In this document: positions 42,532 through 52,194 of the stretch, one piece after another
How the letters are laid out: each line of letters begins with the position of its first letter
Numbering within the stretch: position 1 is the first letter of the stretch
Assembly: GCA_013176395.1 (NCBI GenBank)
Contig: JABMLP010000001.1
Coordinates: 1,860,001-1,924,000, forward strand
Origin: Venturia oleaginea
Taxonomy: Eukaryota > Ascomycota > Dothideomycetes > Venturiales > Venturiaceae
Direction of reading: 5' to 3'
Length of the DNA: 64,000 nt
Notes under the pieces: model-generated
Seen by the model: only the letters and a program-made list of their open reading frames with translations
Database searches by the model: none
What the model was told of the DNA's origin: nothing
Position numbers and translations under genes: made by a program

Positions 42532-45099
42532 ATGCCGCATCTTTTCTTCGCGAGTAGCGAAGAAGACCTTCGAGCTTCATTACAACCGCCAGAATATAGC
42601 TTGGGAGAGAAGGGCAACATGTGGGGCAAGACATGGAATAAGGTGTGCCATTGGTTGAAAAAGGAGGATGAGAATGCTGAACCAATAGCACACCCCGAGC
42701 TGTCATTGCCGCTGGAAGAAAAGGAGAGCGAGAATGAGGTGGCTTATATCACGACTCACTCGCGTCCACAGAGACCTGTTGTACCCAGTCTACCTCGACC
42801 TACCACCTTTGCGAGGCAACAGTCTGAACGGAGAGAGAAACTCTGTCCTGTGGAACCTGGTCCAGAGGAGATACGAGCAGCCTCAATCGACCGAAGAGCC
42901 CCGGTGGAACATCTCAGACGCGTCTCTCCACACCCAGCTTCCCTGCCGACCTCCTGCTCACCCATATCACATGCTCCTGATTCAGTAGGCTCCGGCAATG
43001 TCCCAAGCTCCTCTTCACTCAGACAGTCCTCTGCTCCTGTCCAATTTGACGTCCAGAACGACGAACTTAACGATGGGGAAATCGACCTTCACCCATATAC
43101 TGGCCTCTCTCACAACGACCTCGTACGGGACCCTGAACATCTGTCAGACGCATTGGATGATCTTCAGGTACAAGCTGAGTTGGAAACAAAATGGATTTTG
43201 AACCTGAGCATGCATTTCAGAGACAACTCAGATCGGGAAAAATTCTTTGTCACTTTTGCCGACGAGCCTAGTAAATGGAGAAGAGTCACAGTCTCTTGTG
43301 ATTACCGGACAATGCCAGCAGATTCTTTGGAGGCCGATCTCAAAAGTCTGCACTACCAGAGAGACAAAATTGCACGGATATACGAGTCGATCAGAGATTC
43401 GCTTGCCGACATACAGTTCTATCCTACTGTGACAAACTTGAAGCTACAAACCAGCGACGGAAGGTTGCACGTCCACGTCACGGAAGATGTCAACGAGATC
43501 ATCCATTATCCATCTGTTTCACTTCTTCGTCACATTGAATGCAAACACTTCAAAGAATCCACAATCGAATTCGACTCGCATCTCTCTGGTTTCGTGTACA
43601 AGGTCAGGAGTGGCGGACGTGTCTACATCAAAAAGGAAATCCCTGGTCCCGAGGTCGTGGAAGAATTTCTTTACGAAGTCAATGCACTGAGCGCGTTGCG
43701 TGACTCTCTCAATGTCGTACAATTTGAAGGCATTGTCATTGATGACAATGAACAAGTGGTGAAAGGATTACTATTGAGCTATGCCGAGCAAGGTGCCCTT
43801 GTAGATCTCATCTATGACTACAGGCATACTGAGTGGCTTCCGTGGACTCGCCGTGAGCGCTGGGCGAAGCAAATCGTCGCAGGTCTCGCAGACATTCACG
43901 AGGCCGGATTCGTGCAAGGAGACTTCACTTTGTCCAATATCGTTATTGATGAGGCTGATGGTGCTCGAATCATTGATATCAATCGGAGAGGCTGTCCAGT
44001 AGGCTGGGAGCCGCCAGAGCTAGCCAGACTGATTCAATCCGGCCAACGGATTTCCAGCTACATTGGCGTAAAGTCTGATTTGTATCAACTCGGCATGGTA
44101 CTTTGGGCCCTCGCCGAACAACAAGATGAGCCCGAGCGGCAAGAACATCCACTTCAATTCACATCCTCACGCGAAGTGCCAGAATACTACCTTACAATCG
44201 TTCAGTCCTGCCTAAGCGACAGGTTGAGAGATAGAGTGGCAGCAACAGATCTTCTGAAGCAGTTTCCGAATTTGGAAAAACCGGAAGCGAAACCAGAGAG
44301 AATTTCGAGTGTCCAATTGTCTCCAAATCGCTCCGAGAAAATGTACATCGATCCAGCAACTGCTGTCGGGCTAGAAGATCTTGATTACCTGAAGAATTCG
44401 GACCAGATACGCCAGCACAACCAGTTTTCTGCCAGTGAGGCCACCTTCGCAGACGCGGCACTATCTACAGAATATCTTTTTGTGAACTCTGGATCCGAGA
44501 TGGCAGATGCCAGAAGTCGGTCATCGGCTCGTACTAATTTGGACGAACTGGTGCCAAATCGCAGCAGGTCCAACTTCCGAGAGGCCGTTGACAAGCAATT
44601 GCAGCAAGCAGTCGTCGAGGCAAGCTCAGCAACGTCTCCTCCCCTTCCCAACTCCGGTTACGTTGCCACGCGTGGAGCGGCTAAGTCGCCTCATTCCTTT
44701 GCGGCAATTTCTCCATCGCCTCCTACTTCTCGACAGGAGTCTGAAAAGACCATAATGGACGTCAAAAACCACCTCAACCTGGATCATCTAATGGCACAGG
44801 ACTCCCCTCCAGCGTACTCACCCCCGGAGAGGATCTTGGAACAGGTCGCCGCCTCCGACATCACACTACCTTCTTGCTTTGGACCTCCAACTCATCAGGA
44901 TTCCAGGTTCGATGAACTGCCAGTCGTAGACATGGTTTGCGGCCCGGATGACCTGACGTTTCTTCATGAAGCCGATCTTGGCGGACTCCCAGCTTCGGAA
45001 CTTCTATCGCCCAATGAGTCCGGTTCCAACATCACGGCGCTAACTTCGCTGCGGGATCTATCTGAGCGTGCCCTTTGCATGGGTCCGATTCCTGCCTAG
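42532..45099 (+). CDS. Fungal protein kinase-like protein with divergent catalytic loop
   Basis: Single exon of 855 codons. Residues 1-320 are low-complexity plus a conserved-looking helical part (DDLQVQAELETKWILNLS). A protein-kinase fold spans about 330-590. It shows a beta-3 lysine in VYIKKEI, a helix-C Glu (EFLYEVNALSAL) and a hinge LLLSYAEQGALVDLI. The catalytic loop is VQGDFTLSNIVID instead of HRDxKxxN, and the metal motif is DIN instead of DFG. The P+1/APE-like part is GWEPPEL, then SDLYQLGMVLWALAEQ. The catalytic Asp, the Asn and the metal-binding Asp are kept, but His-Arg and the Lys after Asp are replaced, so activity is uncertain. The 250-residue tail is Ser/Pro-rich. This architecture is common in Pezizomycotina, with unknown role. 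Confidence 0.82.
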   Translation: MPHLFFASSEEDLRASLQPPEYSLGEKGNMWGKTWNKVCHWLKKEDENAEPIAHPELSLPLEEKESENEVAYITTHSRPQRPVVPSLPRPTTFARQQSERREKLCPVEPGPEEIRAASIDRRAPVEHLRRVSPHPASLPTSCSPISHAPDSVGSGNVPSSSSLRQSSAPVQFDVQNDELNDGEIDLHPYTGLSHNDLVRDPEHLSDALDDLQVQAELETKWILNLSMHFRDNSDREKFFVTFADEPSKWRRVTVSCDYRTMPADSLEADLKSLHYQRDKIARIYESIRDSLADIQFYPTVTNLKLQTSDGRLHVHVTEDVNEIIHYPSVSLLRHIECKHFKESTIEFDSHLSGFVYKVRSGGRVYIKKEIPGPEVVEEFLYEVNALSALRDSLNVVQFEGIVIDDNEQVVKGLLLSYAEQGALVDLIYDYRHTEWLPWTRRERWAKQIVAGLADIHEAGFVQGDFTLSNIVIDEADGARIIDINRRGCPVGWEPPELARLIQSGQRISSYIGVKSDLYQLGMVLWALAEQQDEPERQEHPLQFTSSREVPEYYLTIVQSCLSDRLRDRVAATDLLKQFPNLEKPEAKPERISSVQLSPNRSEKMYIDPATAVGLEDLDYLKNSDQIRQHNQFSASEATFADAALSTEYLFVNSGSEMADARSRSSARTNLDELVPNRSRSNFREAVDKQLQQAVVEASSATSPPLPNSGYVATRGAAKSPHSFAAISPSPPTSRQESEKTIMDVKNHLNLDHLMAQDSPPAYSPPERILEQVAASDITLPSCFGPPTHQDSRFDELPVVDMVCGPDDLTFLHEADLGGLPASELLSPNESGSNITALTSLRDLSERALCMGPIPA

Positions 45100-46852
45100 C
45101 TGGAATTGATGAACTTGCAACGTCAACCGAGCCACGACAATCCAGCCAAGAATCAAAATTGCCTACCGCTCTACTTAGAGACCCGGTGCAGGTGGCCTTG
45201 TCATCTCACTAATCTCTTCCTACAAGCTAGGAACTCCTCCCACATTGGATTGCGACCTTTCTACACTGCTCAAGTTGAAATGATGTCAACTCGATCTTTC
45301 TCATGGCCTTTTTCCTCGTGGATGTACAACAGTTTTTCACCGCCTTTTGTATTCTTGGTTTATGCCTTCCTCAAATGATTTCGCATGACAATTTGCCCGC
45401 CTAGCCTGGAGTTTTGCTACGGTTCTGCGCTGACAGCGCTGCTGGTTACGATTTTTAGTTGGAAATCTTTCCCTTTTGGATCTGGGAATTTTCGGTTTTT
45501 GGGAACGATATACCACGAAATCATTGTGGTCTTGCGGCAACTAACCTTTTCTTATTATTATACCCGCTTTGGTTGGATGCCTGTACTCTTTTAAATTTTG
45601 ATTTATAGCTCGAATTTCTCAGCATTGCGGAATTTAATAAAGTTCTGCGCGATTATGACACAATCACATGTGTTCTTCTGGTCCCCTCTTTCCACGACTT
45701 CAGCGGCTTCAGATTCTTGAATTGACGTAGTAAGATCCGGGATTAGCTCAAAGAAGCGATATTAGATTCCCACGATCGAGCTTCCTACCTCCCATCAGGA
45801 CTAGATGCTCACTGTCGGTTCATCAATTCATTATTCCCCGAGTTACCGTTGAACTGGTATTATCAAGTACAATTCGAACTCGATAGTGGTTTATTCCTGG
45901 CAAAACATTTTCTTATCAATATCGACCTTAAGGCAGCAGACCTTAGGTGAAGCAAGAGATCGTAATTTCTGGAGGTCGAGGGGATACGGAATTATAAAGC
46001 CACTGTGCCACTCTAGGCTAACCGAACAAGGACATTGTATCGTTGGCATGGCTCACTCCTTGATTTGACTCAAAGCTATGAAGACGCCATCATCATCATC
46101 AAGCAGGGTGCACCGGAAGCTGTACCCATAACCTTTCGGAACTCATTTGCAATAGGCCACGATTGACAGCATTTCAGGGGCCAAGACTGTACCGGTGATC
46201 TCTCCCGATAGCCAATGGTGATCTCTGGGAAAGCAGACCTAAATGATTCGGCTTCGTTTGATAGTATGTGGGGGGCGAGGAATGCGATTTGGGCTTGTGC
46301 TGAGTTTGCTAGGTTTAGGCAGAAGGGGACGTCTTACAGTAGGATGGTCCGGGTGGGGTGAAGGAGTGGTTGGATTTCCAACTATCCAATGGAACGTTTG
46401 CTCACCGTTTGAGCTGAGCTGAGCTGAGCTGGATAGGTATCACGTGACTATGGTCTATTTTCTCCGATTTTAAGTTCATGACAGACTTGAATTTGCCAAA
46501 GTGTATATGAAAAAATTGAATATCACACCTTGGTGTTCCTAACCTCGACCAAAATATCAAGGGGTAGTGGCAGTGACGGTTGCGTTCGAATGCGAATTAC
46601 GAAAGGACGACCAAGTGAAGTGAAGGGCACTGAAGGCCGTGTGAAATAGCGCAGCATAGCTACAACACGTAAACACATCAGCACATCAACACACAAGTTG
46701 ACGCGAAGCAAGAGAAGACGCACTCGGAAAACACGCGGAAACCATTCAATGAGACTATTTCAAACACGGTCACAGTCTGAGAGTCCGCCGTCCCGTAGTG
46801 CTGCTGTAACTTCGTTACTCGAGGTCCTCAATTTCTATAAACCATCGCTAAC
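45100..46852. other. Intergenic, no gene recognised
   Basis: About 1.75 kb: 3' flank of the kinase-like gene and upstream region of ada2. No supported gene. Contains the GAGCT pentamer repeat listed separately. Confidence 0.5.
46411..46430. repeat. Pentanucleotide microsatellite (GAGCT)4
   Basis: Four perfect copies of GAGCT in the upstream region of ada2. Confidence 0.85.
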
Positions 46853-48491
46853 ATGGGCATGATAAAAAAGAAGACTGCAGTTCGCGGAACAGAAGGCGGA
46901 GTCAAGTTCGTTTGCGACAACTGCTCCTCAGACATCACATCGACTGTAGGCAACTCCCGCGCCAAGCCCTCTCTCATTGCGTGTCAGCTAACATACCACC
47001 TAGGTACGCATAAACTGCCATGTCTGCACCGATTACGACCTCTGTGTGCCCTGCTTCGTAGGCGGCCTATCGAGTAGAGATCACGAGCCTGCCAACCATG
47101 CATACCGCGTCATCGAACAACACTCGATACCTATATACACCGAGGACTGGGGTGCCGACGAGGAGTTACTACTCCTGGAAGGGGCTGAGACATATGGCCT
47201 TGGTTCGTGGGCTGATATCGCTGACCACATTGGAGGATGCAGGACTAAGGACGAAGTGCGCGATCACTACCTGAGCGCTTACCTCGACAGCCCAAACTTC
47301 CCTCTCCCCTTACACGCCAGCCCGAAGGACAGCGCTTTGGTCAACGAGATACCGAGGGAACAGTTCCAGGCTAGGAAGAAGAGGAGGATAGAGAATAGGA
47401 AGGAGGCACAGATCGCAGAACAGAAGGCTGCAGGACAACCCAAGCAGAAACCCACAGCCAGTGTCCCGTCATGTCACGAAGTCCAAGGATTCATGCCAGG
47501 TCGTCTGGAGTTCGAAACGGAATACTTCAACGAGGCCGAGGAGGCTGTGCAACATATGCAGTTTGACCCTGGCGATGGTACACCGGCGATGAATCCTGAT
47601 GGACAACAAGAGCTGGAACTTAAGATGGTCATCATGGAGATCTATAACGAGCGCCTGACATCGCGAGTGGAAAGAAAGAAGATTATCTTTGAGCATAACC
47701 TGCTCAATTACAAGGCGAATCAGTTAATAGACAAAAAGCGGACAAAAGAGCAACGAGATCTCATAAATCGCGCCAAACCTTTTGCACGGATGATGACGCA
47801 CGCCGACTACGAGGAGTTTACTACGGGCCTGGAGTACGAGCACGATTTGCGGCACGCCATCAATACATTACAGGAATGGCGTTCAATGCAGATCAAGACT
47901 TTGAAAGCGGGTGAGGTGTACGAGCTTGAAAAACTGTCTCGCACAACCAGACCGCCTCCAAGCAACCATTTTGGACACGATCGTCTTGTATCGGCAAGGG
48001 GAATGGCCAAAGCCACGCCGCCAGTCGATGTGCCAACGGAAAGCACACGGCTTGTCAGCAAAGACCTCGTTCTACGACCCTTCGATGCCTCAAATGGATT
48101 GCCAAACGCCAATGGCCAAATTACACCTCCACTCTCGGATGTTGACGACAACACACAGCCAAATGGCACCAATGGAATCTCCGTGCAGCAAAGTACACAG
48201 CATAACTATCACGTCACATCTATCACCACTGTCAACGCTATGCACTTCAATGAACACAATAGCGCTGATTTACATCTCCTCACGCCTGAAGAGAGGGACT
48301 TGTGCAGAGTCACCAGTATTCAGCCCAAGCCGTATCTTGCCATTAAAAATCTGATCTTGGAGGAGGCCGTGGCGAACGGAGGGCTTTTGAAGAGGAAGCA
48401 GGTGCAAGAGTTAGTCAAATCGGTGGATAGGATCAAGATGGGAAAGATCTTTGAGTTTATGGTGGCTGCTGGGTGGATTGGGAAGGCTTAG
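46853..48491 (+). CDS. ada2: SAGA/ADA histone acetyltransferase adaptor Ada2
   Basis: Two exons, 46853-46945 and 47004-48491 (58-bp intron), about 526 residues. The intron falls inside the ZZ zinc finger: [11 protein letters not shown] joins [18 protein letters not shown], and a DH/H pair follows in [12 protein letters not shown] (residues about 20-60). A SANT domain comes next ([23 protein letters not shown] and [16 protein letters not shown], about 73-125). The middle has [12 protein letters not shown] ADA2 sequence ([20 protein letters not shown]). The C-terminal SWIRM domain runs [10 protein letters not shown] to VAAGWIGKA. Family knowledge: Ada2 binds Gcn5 and Ada3 and potentiates nucleosomal H3 acetylation. 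All domains and their order match, so the call is firm. It acts in the nucleus as a co-activator subunit. Confidence 0.96.
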
Positions 48492-49082
48492 GGGCTTGAG
48501 TCCTTGGGTTGATTGCATTTCTTGCGGCGTACCTATGGATGAGATGGGTCGATCAAGAGTCTGTTCGATGGATGGTGTGGTATCTTATGGAGCACCGATT
48601 GTTGCTGACATTGTATACCACTGATGCATGGAATAGTTGTAGTGCTGTAAATTTAAGTCTAGCATTTGATATTCCTTCTCAATTCCTATTCTCCATTCAC
48701 TTGTGGAGCGAATGTGCTTGCTAAACTCGAACTCTAGATATGGTGAACGAAGAGCAATAATTGCAATGCTATGCTCCTTCCTACCTGATCTCCGGATTCC
48801 TGCCCTTTCGTCCCTTGTTCAGTGAGCCCTCGGGAAAGTATTGGTGATGGTGAGAATGAGAAATGAGGTCTCCTGCAATGGGGAAGGGCGTGACTGTGCC
48901 GTCATTCCGTATAAGTGAAAGCAAGGCAAGGACCATGATACTGGGCATCTGTGATGGTGATCGGGAGTCCTGATACCAGACAGGTGATCCATGACAGATG
49001 TTACTGAGGACGACATTCCTAAACTGTTCACATGACGATGGGAGCCCGGCTCCTTTGTGGTCTTCTTCGTCGAGGCAGGGGC
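48492..49082. other. 3' flank of ada2, no gene recognised
   Basis: No supported gene. A minus-strand frame 49163-48819 overlaps the repeat array; it begins MIVAFLSAYLDFLRR but has no recognised domain. Confidence 0.45.
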
Positions 49083-49890
49083 CATGGCGAAGGGACGGTC
49101 TGGAAAGACCCTGGGATCTCGCCGTAGAAAGTCCAGATAAGCAGAGAGAAAGGCAACGATCATGGCGAAGGTGACGGTCTGGATCCTGAAAATTGACCCA
49201 AAGGTGCCAAATAGTCAGATCTGGTGAGGCGCTCCACTTCCTCGAGAGTTCCTTCTTTACAGTTGACGGTGTGTATGAGGTGAAAGGACGGTCGGGTCTG
49301 TGAGAAAATCACGGATAGCGACCATGGGGGAATGGGAGGCCTGCCTATAGCAGCAAATTATAGGAAAAACCAAGTACAAGCTAGGCGAGGGAAAGGGGAG
49401 GGGATGACTGGGTTGAGAGGGCCACAGTCACTCCCGTTGATAAAAATTTCCTCGTCGAGATCATGGCGAAGGCGATGTTCTGGCGGGTCCGACAATGATT
49501 CTCTCATCGGTTCGGATCTAGGCAGGGCGCCTGGCGAAGTTGACGATCTGGCCGTCGCATAGAAGGATGGAGTTTCAACAATTTTTGCGGAAATCGTGGT
49601 TTGAAGGTTCCTGTTGGAGTTGTACTGCTCCCGAGCAGTCTTCCGACACTTGAAACTTTGTCTGCGCGAAGATCCTGGCGAAGGAGATATGTAGGCCAGC
49701 TCGTTGTGAAGTTTGGGCGATGCAGGACTCCTGGCGAAGGAGACGGTCTGACCGTAGCGTAGGTGGTGGAGATTCTGCTAAGCGTTGCGGATTTCATGCT
49801 CTCTCCAGAGAGCTTCTCCATAAGTTGATGCCACGAAGATTCTGGCATAGGGGACTATCTGGCCGGATCATTTCGAGGACGGAAGTTTTT
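49083..49890. repeat. Array of ~9 degenerate ~30-bp motifs, GATCmTGGCGAAGG-GACGGTCTGG
   Basis: Related segments occur at about 49083, 49160, 49280, 49320, 49460, 49527, 49670, 49729 and 49840. Examples are CATGGCGAAGGTGACGGTCT, CCTGGCGAAGGAGACGGTCT and CTGGCATAGGGGACTATCT. Spacing is irregular (about 40-145 bp), so it is not a simple tandem array. On the minus strand five copies read the same short peptide theme: IQTVTFAMI, RQNIAFAMI, GQIVNFARR, GQTVSFARS and GQIVPYARI. Intervening sequence differs. No known element matches; function unknown. Confidence 0.6.
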
Positions 49891-50774
49891 GCAGGTGTGT
49901 TCAGTCCAGTCACCTGGAAGCAATCTTGGGAAAGGATGGCATGGTGGGCATTCTAGCCCTGAGCGCGTATTGAACAAATTCATGACGCAGTTGTCAAGTA
50001 GAGGAAATTGTCCTGAAATTGAACGAGAGCTGGATACAATATTTAGCTGGTGACCATAAAGGGAAATGGCAATTTACTCATCCCTTCCCAACCTCAGTTG
50101 AGTTTTGGAGTTGTATATGACCCAGACATGGTGACCCATCAATGAAGAATAGATCATCAGCTATGAGGTGCGATCGATGTAGGAAAACTCCTGGAGAGTC
50201 GAGGAAAATCATGGCTAGAAATTGATCAGTATCGAACTCATGGCAGTGGAGAGATGGGTATCAATCTACCATCCAGAATCCAAAGATCATGGGGATGAAT
50301 CGAAGTGGTGTATATACAGGAGCAATGAGTATCGATGATAGAGAGTGAAGGCTGCTCCTGTCAGAACGCAAGAAACGAGCCCATGAAGACTTTATAAAAC
50401 AATGTTTGTTGCTTGGGAAGAAGAAACTGAGGATGGGAAATGGACTGCTTAAGTATCTGATTTGGGGCTCGCAAATGGCTAGGCCGGGGAAAAACTATAC
50501 GGAGATCTACAGACTTGGCTGTCGTTTAGCCATCGAATCCCGCTTGAGTTTGGCTGAGCCGGGGAGAAAGACTGTTCAGGACGGCTGGAGATGCCACGAG
50601 TTATTAGCATGGCAGCATGTGGCCATGGCAAATGGCTTTGCGTTACATCCGCGCCGCAATTGCTAAGCTTGAGAACGGAAAAGATGACGACGATGGCACT
50701 GAATTGCGACTCCTACCGAATTGCTAGAAGCTCGAGTGACCGAGTTTACCATGAGCAAATCTAGGTTCTCCAAA
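49891..50774. other. Intergenic, no gene recognised
   Basis: No supported gene; weaker echoes of the neighbouring motif (GGCATGGTGGGC near 49937) may extend the decayed array. Confidence 0.45.
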
Positions 50775-51887
50775 CTAATTGTTGAAGGGCAATCCGCCTT
50801 CCTTTCTCACAGCACCGTAGATACTCGAAATATCTCCTCTCTCACCCATCTCAGCCTTCACATCAGCTAGATGCGAATCAGCAATCTCAACGTTCTTCAT
50901 TCTGCAGCCGGAAGTCTTCGCCAGAGCCATTGCGTGCCTCGCATCCTTTCGTGCCAAATCGACGGCAAAGAGAGGTTCCTCGCGCTTGTGATAATCACCA
51001 CTCATCATGCGACCTGAGTAAGCCGCGTATGGTCCAGGAAACATTGTCTCAATAAACTTGTGCAAGTTGTCATTCCCGAGACCACTTTTCTCGGCAAGGG
51101 TATGGCCTTCGGAAAGCGTTTCCACCATACTCAAAATGAACGTGTTGCCAATCACTTTCAACAGCGTGGCTTTCCCGTATGGTTGATTGGAGAGATCAAT
51201 ATTCGCTCGACCCATGACACCAGTCGTGTATGGCTTGACTTTCTCGACGGCCGAAGCTGGACCGGCAAGGACGCAGAGAAGTTGCCCATTATCGGCCATG
51301 GCGGGCGCGCCGAAGACGGGGCATGCTACGAATTCGGCACCACCTGATTTGATACGCTCGGCTAGGCCGTTAGTTGTGTCTGGATGGACCGTCGAGCAAT
51401 CGACAAAGAGCTTCCCCTTGACGTTGCTCTCGAGAGCAGCGTCGATGGTGTCGTTGATAGCCTGGTCGTCTCCAACACAAGTGAAGATGATGTCTGAGTT
51501 CTTGACTGCTTCTTCAACGGTAAATGCTACTTTCGTTTTGTCTGTGCCCAATTTTGACGAGAGATCATCGGCGCGTTTCTGAGTTCGATTGAAGATGATC
51601 AGTGGCTGGGTTAACTTTCCTTTCTCCACGAGGTTCTTGCACATGCCCTGTGGGATGGTTAGAATGTCGGGATTTAGCGCGTCTAAGATTTCGAGTCTAT
51701 TATGAAATGCATGATCCAATCAAATTGCTAAGCTCTTTCAACGTAAAGAACTAACTTCTTCCTTTGCCCACTTTGGGACGCAGGTCACCCTTCGACAGAG
51801 GATAATGTTGATGCGAGCATTAGCAAGGAGAGAGTGGCCTACCCGTCCCATATTGCCAAGACCTATCCATGCGAGTTGAGGGGCCAT
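50775..51887 (-). CDS. Beta-hydroxyacid dehydrogenase (3-hydroxyisobutyrate dehydrogenase-like)
   Basis: Two exons, 51887-51843 and 51647-50775, about 305 residues, with a 195-bp intron. Exon 1 encodes MAPQLAWIGLGNMGR, the Rossmann GxGxMG motif; exon 2 continues GMCKNLVEKG. Further family motifs are FVDCSTVHPDTT (substrate loop, DxSTxxP type), FVACPVFGAPAMAD, and the catalytic Lys in KATLLKVIGN. The intron's open frame can look like an N-terminal extension, but splicing restores the invariant nucleotide site directly. Family knowledge: NAD(P)-dependent oxidation of short beta-hydroxyacids or reduction of the matching semialdehydes. No mitochondrial presequence is visible, so valine catabolism in mitochondria is not supported; the substrate is unknown. 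The gene is divergent to arg2. Confidence 0.9.
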
Positions 51888-52194
51888 TTTGATCTGTAGA
51901 GTATGTAACGTACGTGGACAGTGAGGAATTGAATGTTTGATGAGGCATATTGACAAACAGCTACCCGGCAATAACTTATATGTAAGTATTCAGTCTTAAG
52001 GATCATTACAGCACATTCGTCAGCGATATGTAACGAGTGACGCAGCGCAGTATCAATAACCCCATTCGTCCTAGCCAGAACAATCCGACCCGATTATCGG
52101 GCTGCGTGCTTCTGGACCCCTCCTCACGCAAACAATTCTTTCGTCGTCTCAAGCATGAATGAAGGCTTCTTTACTCCAGCCCTCCTGAGAGAAA
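51888..52194. promoter_or_regulatory. Shared 307-bp promoter between dehydrogenase and arg2
   Basis: The two start codons face away from each other across 307 bp, so both promoters and leaders must lie here. An upstream ATG at 52155 lies 40 bp before the arg2 start in a different frame and overlaps it. I found no perfect Gcn4/CPC1 TGACTCA site; GAGTGACGCAG near 52035 is only similar. Confidence 0.6.

Noticed and set aside
51648..51719. Alternative N terminus of the dehydrogenase starting MDHAFHNRLEIL
   Set aside because: This reads intron sequence and would remove the essential nucleotide-binding motif supplied by exon 1.
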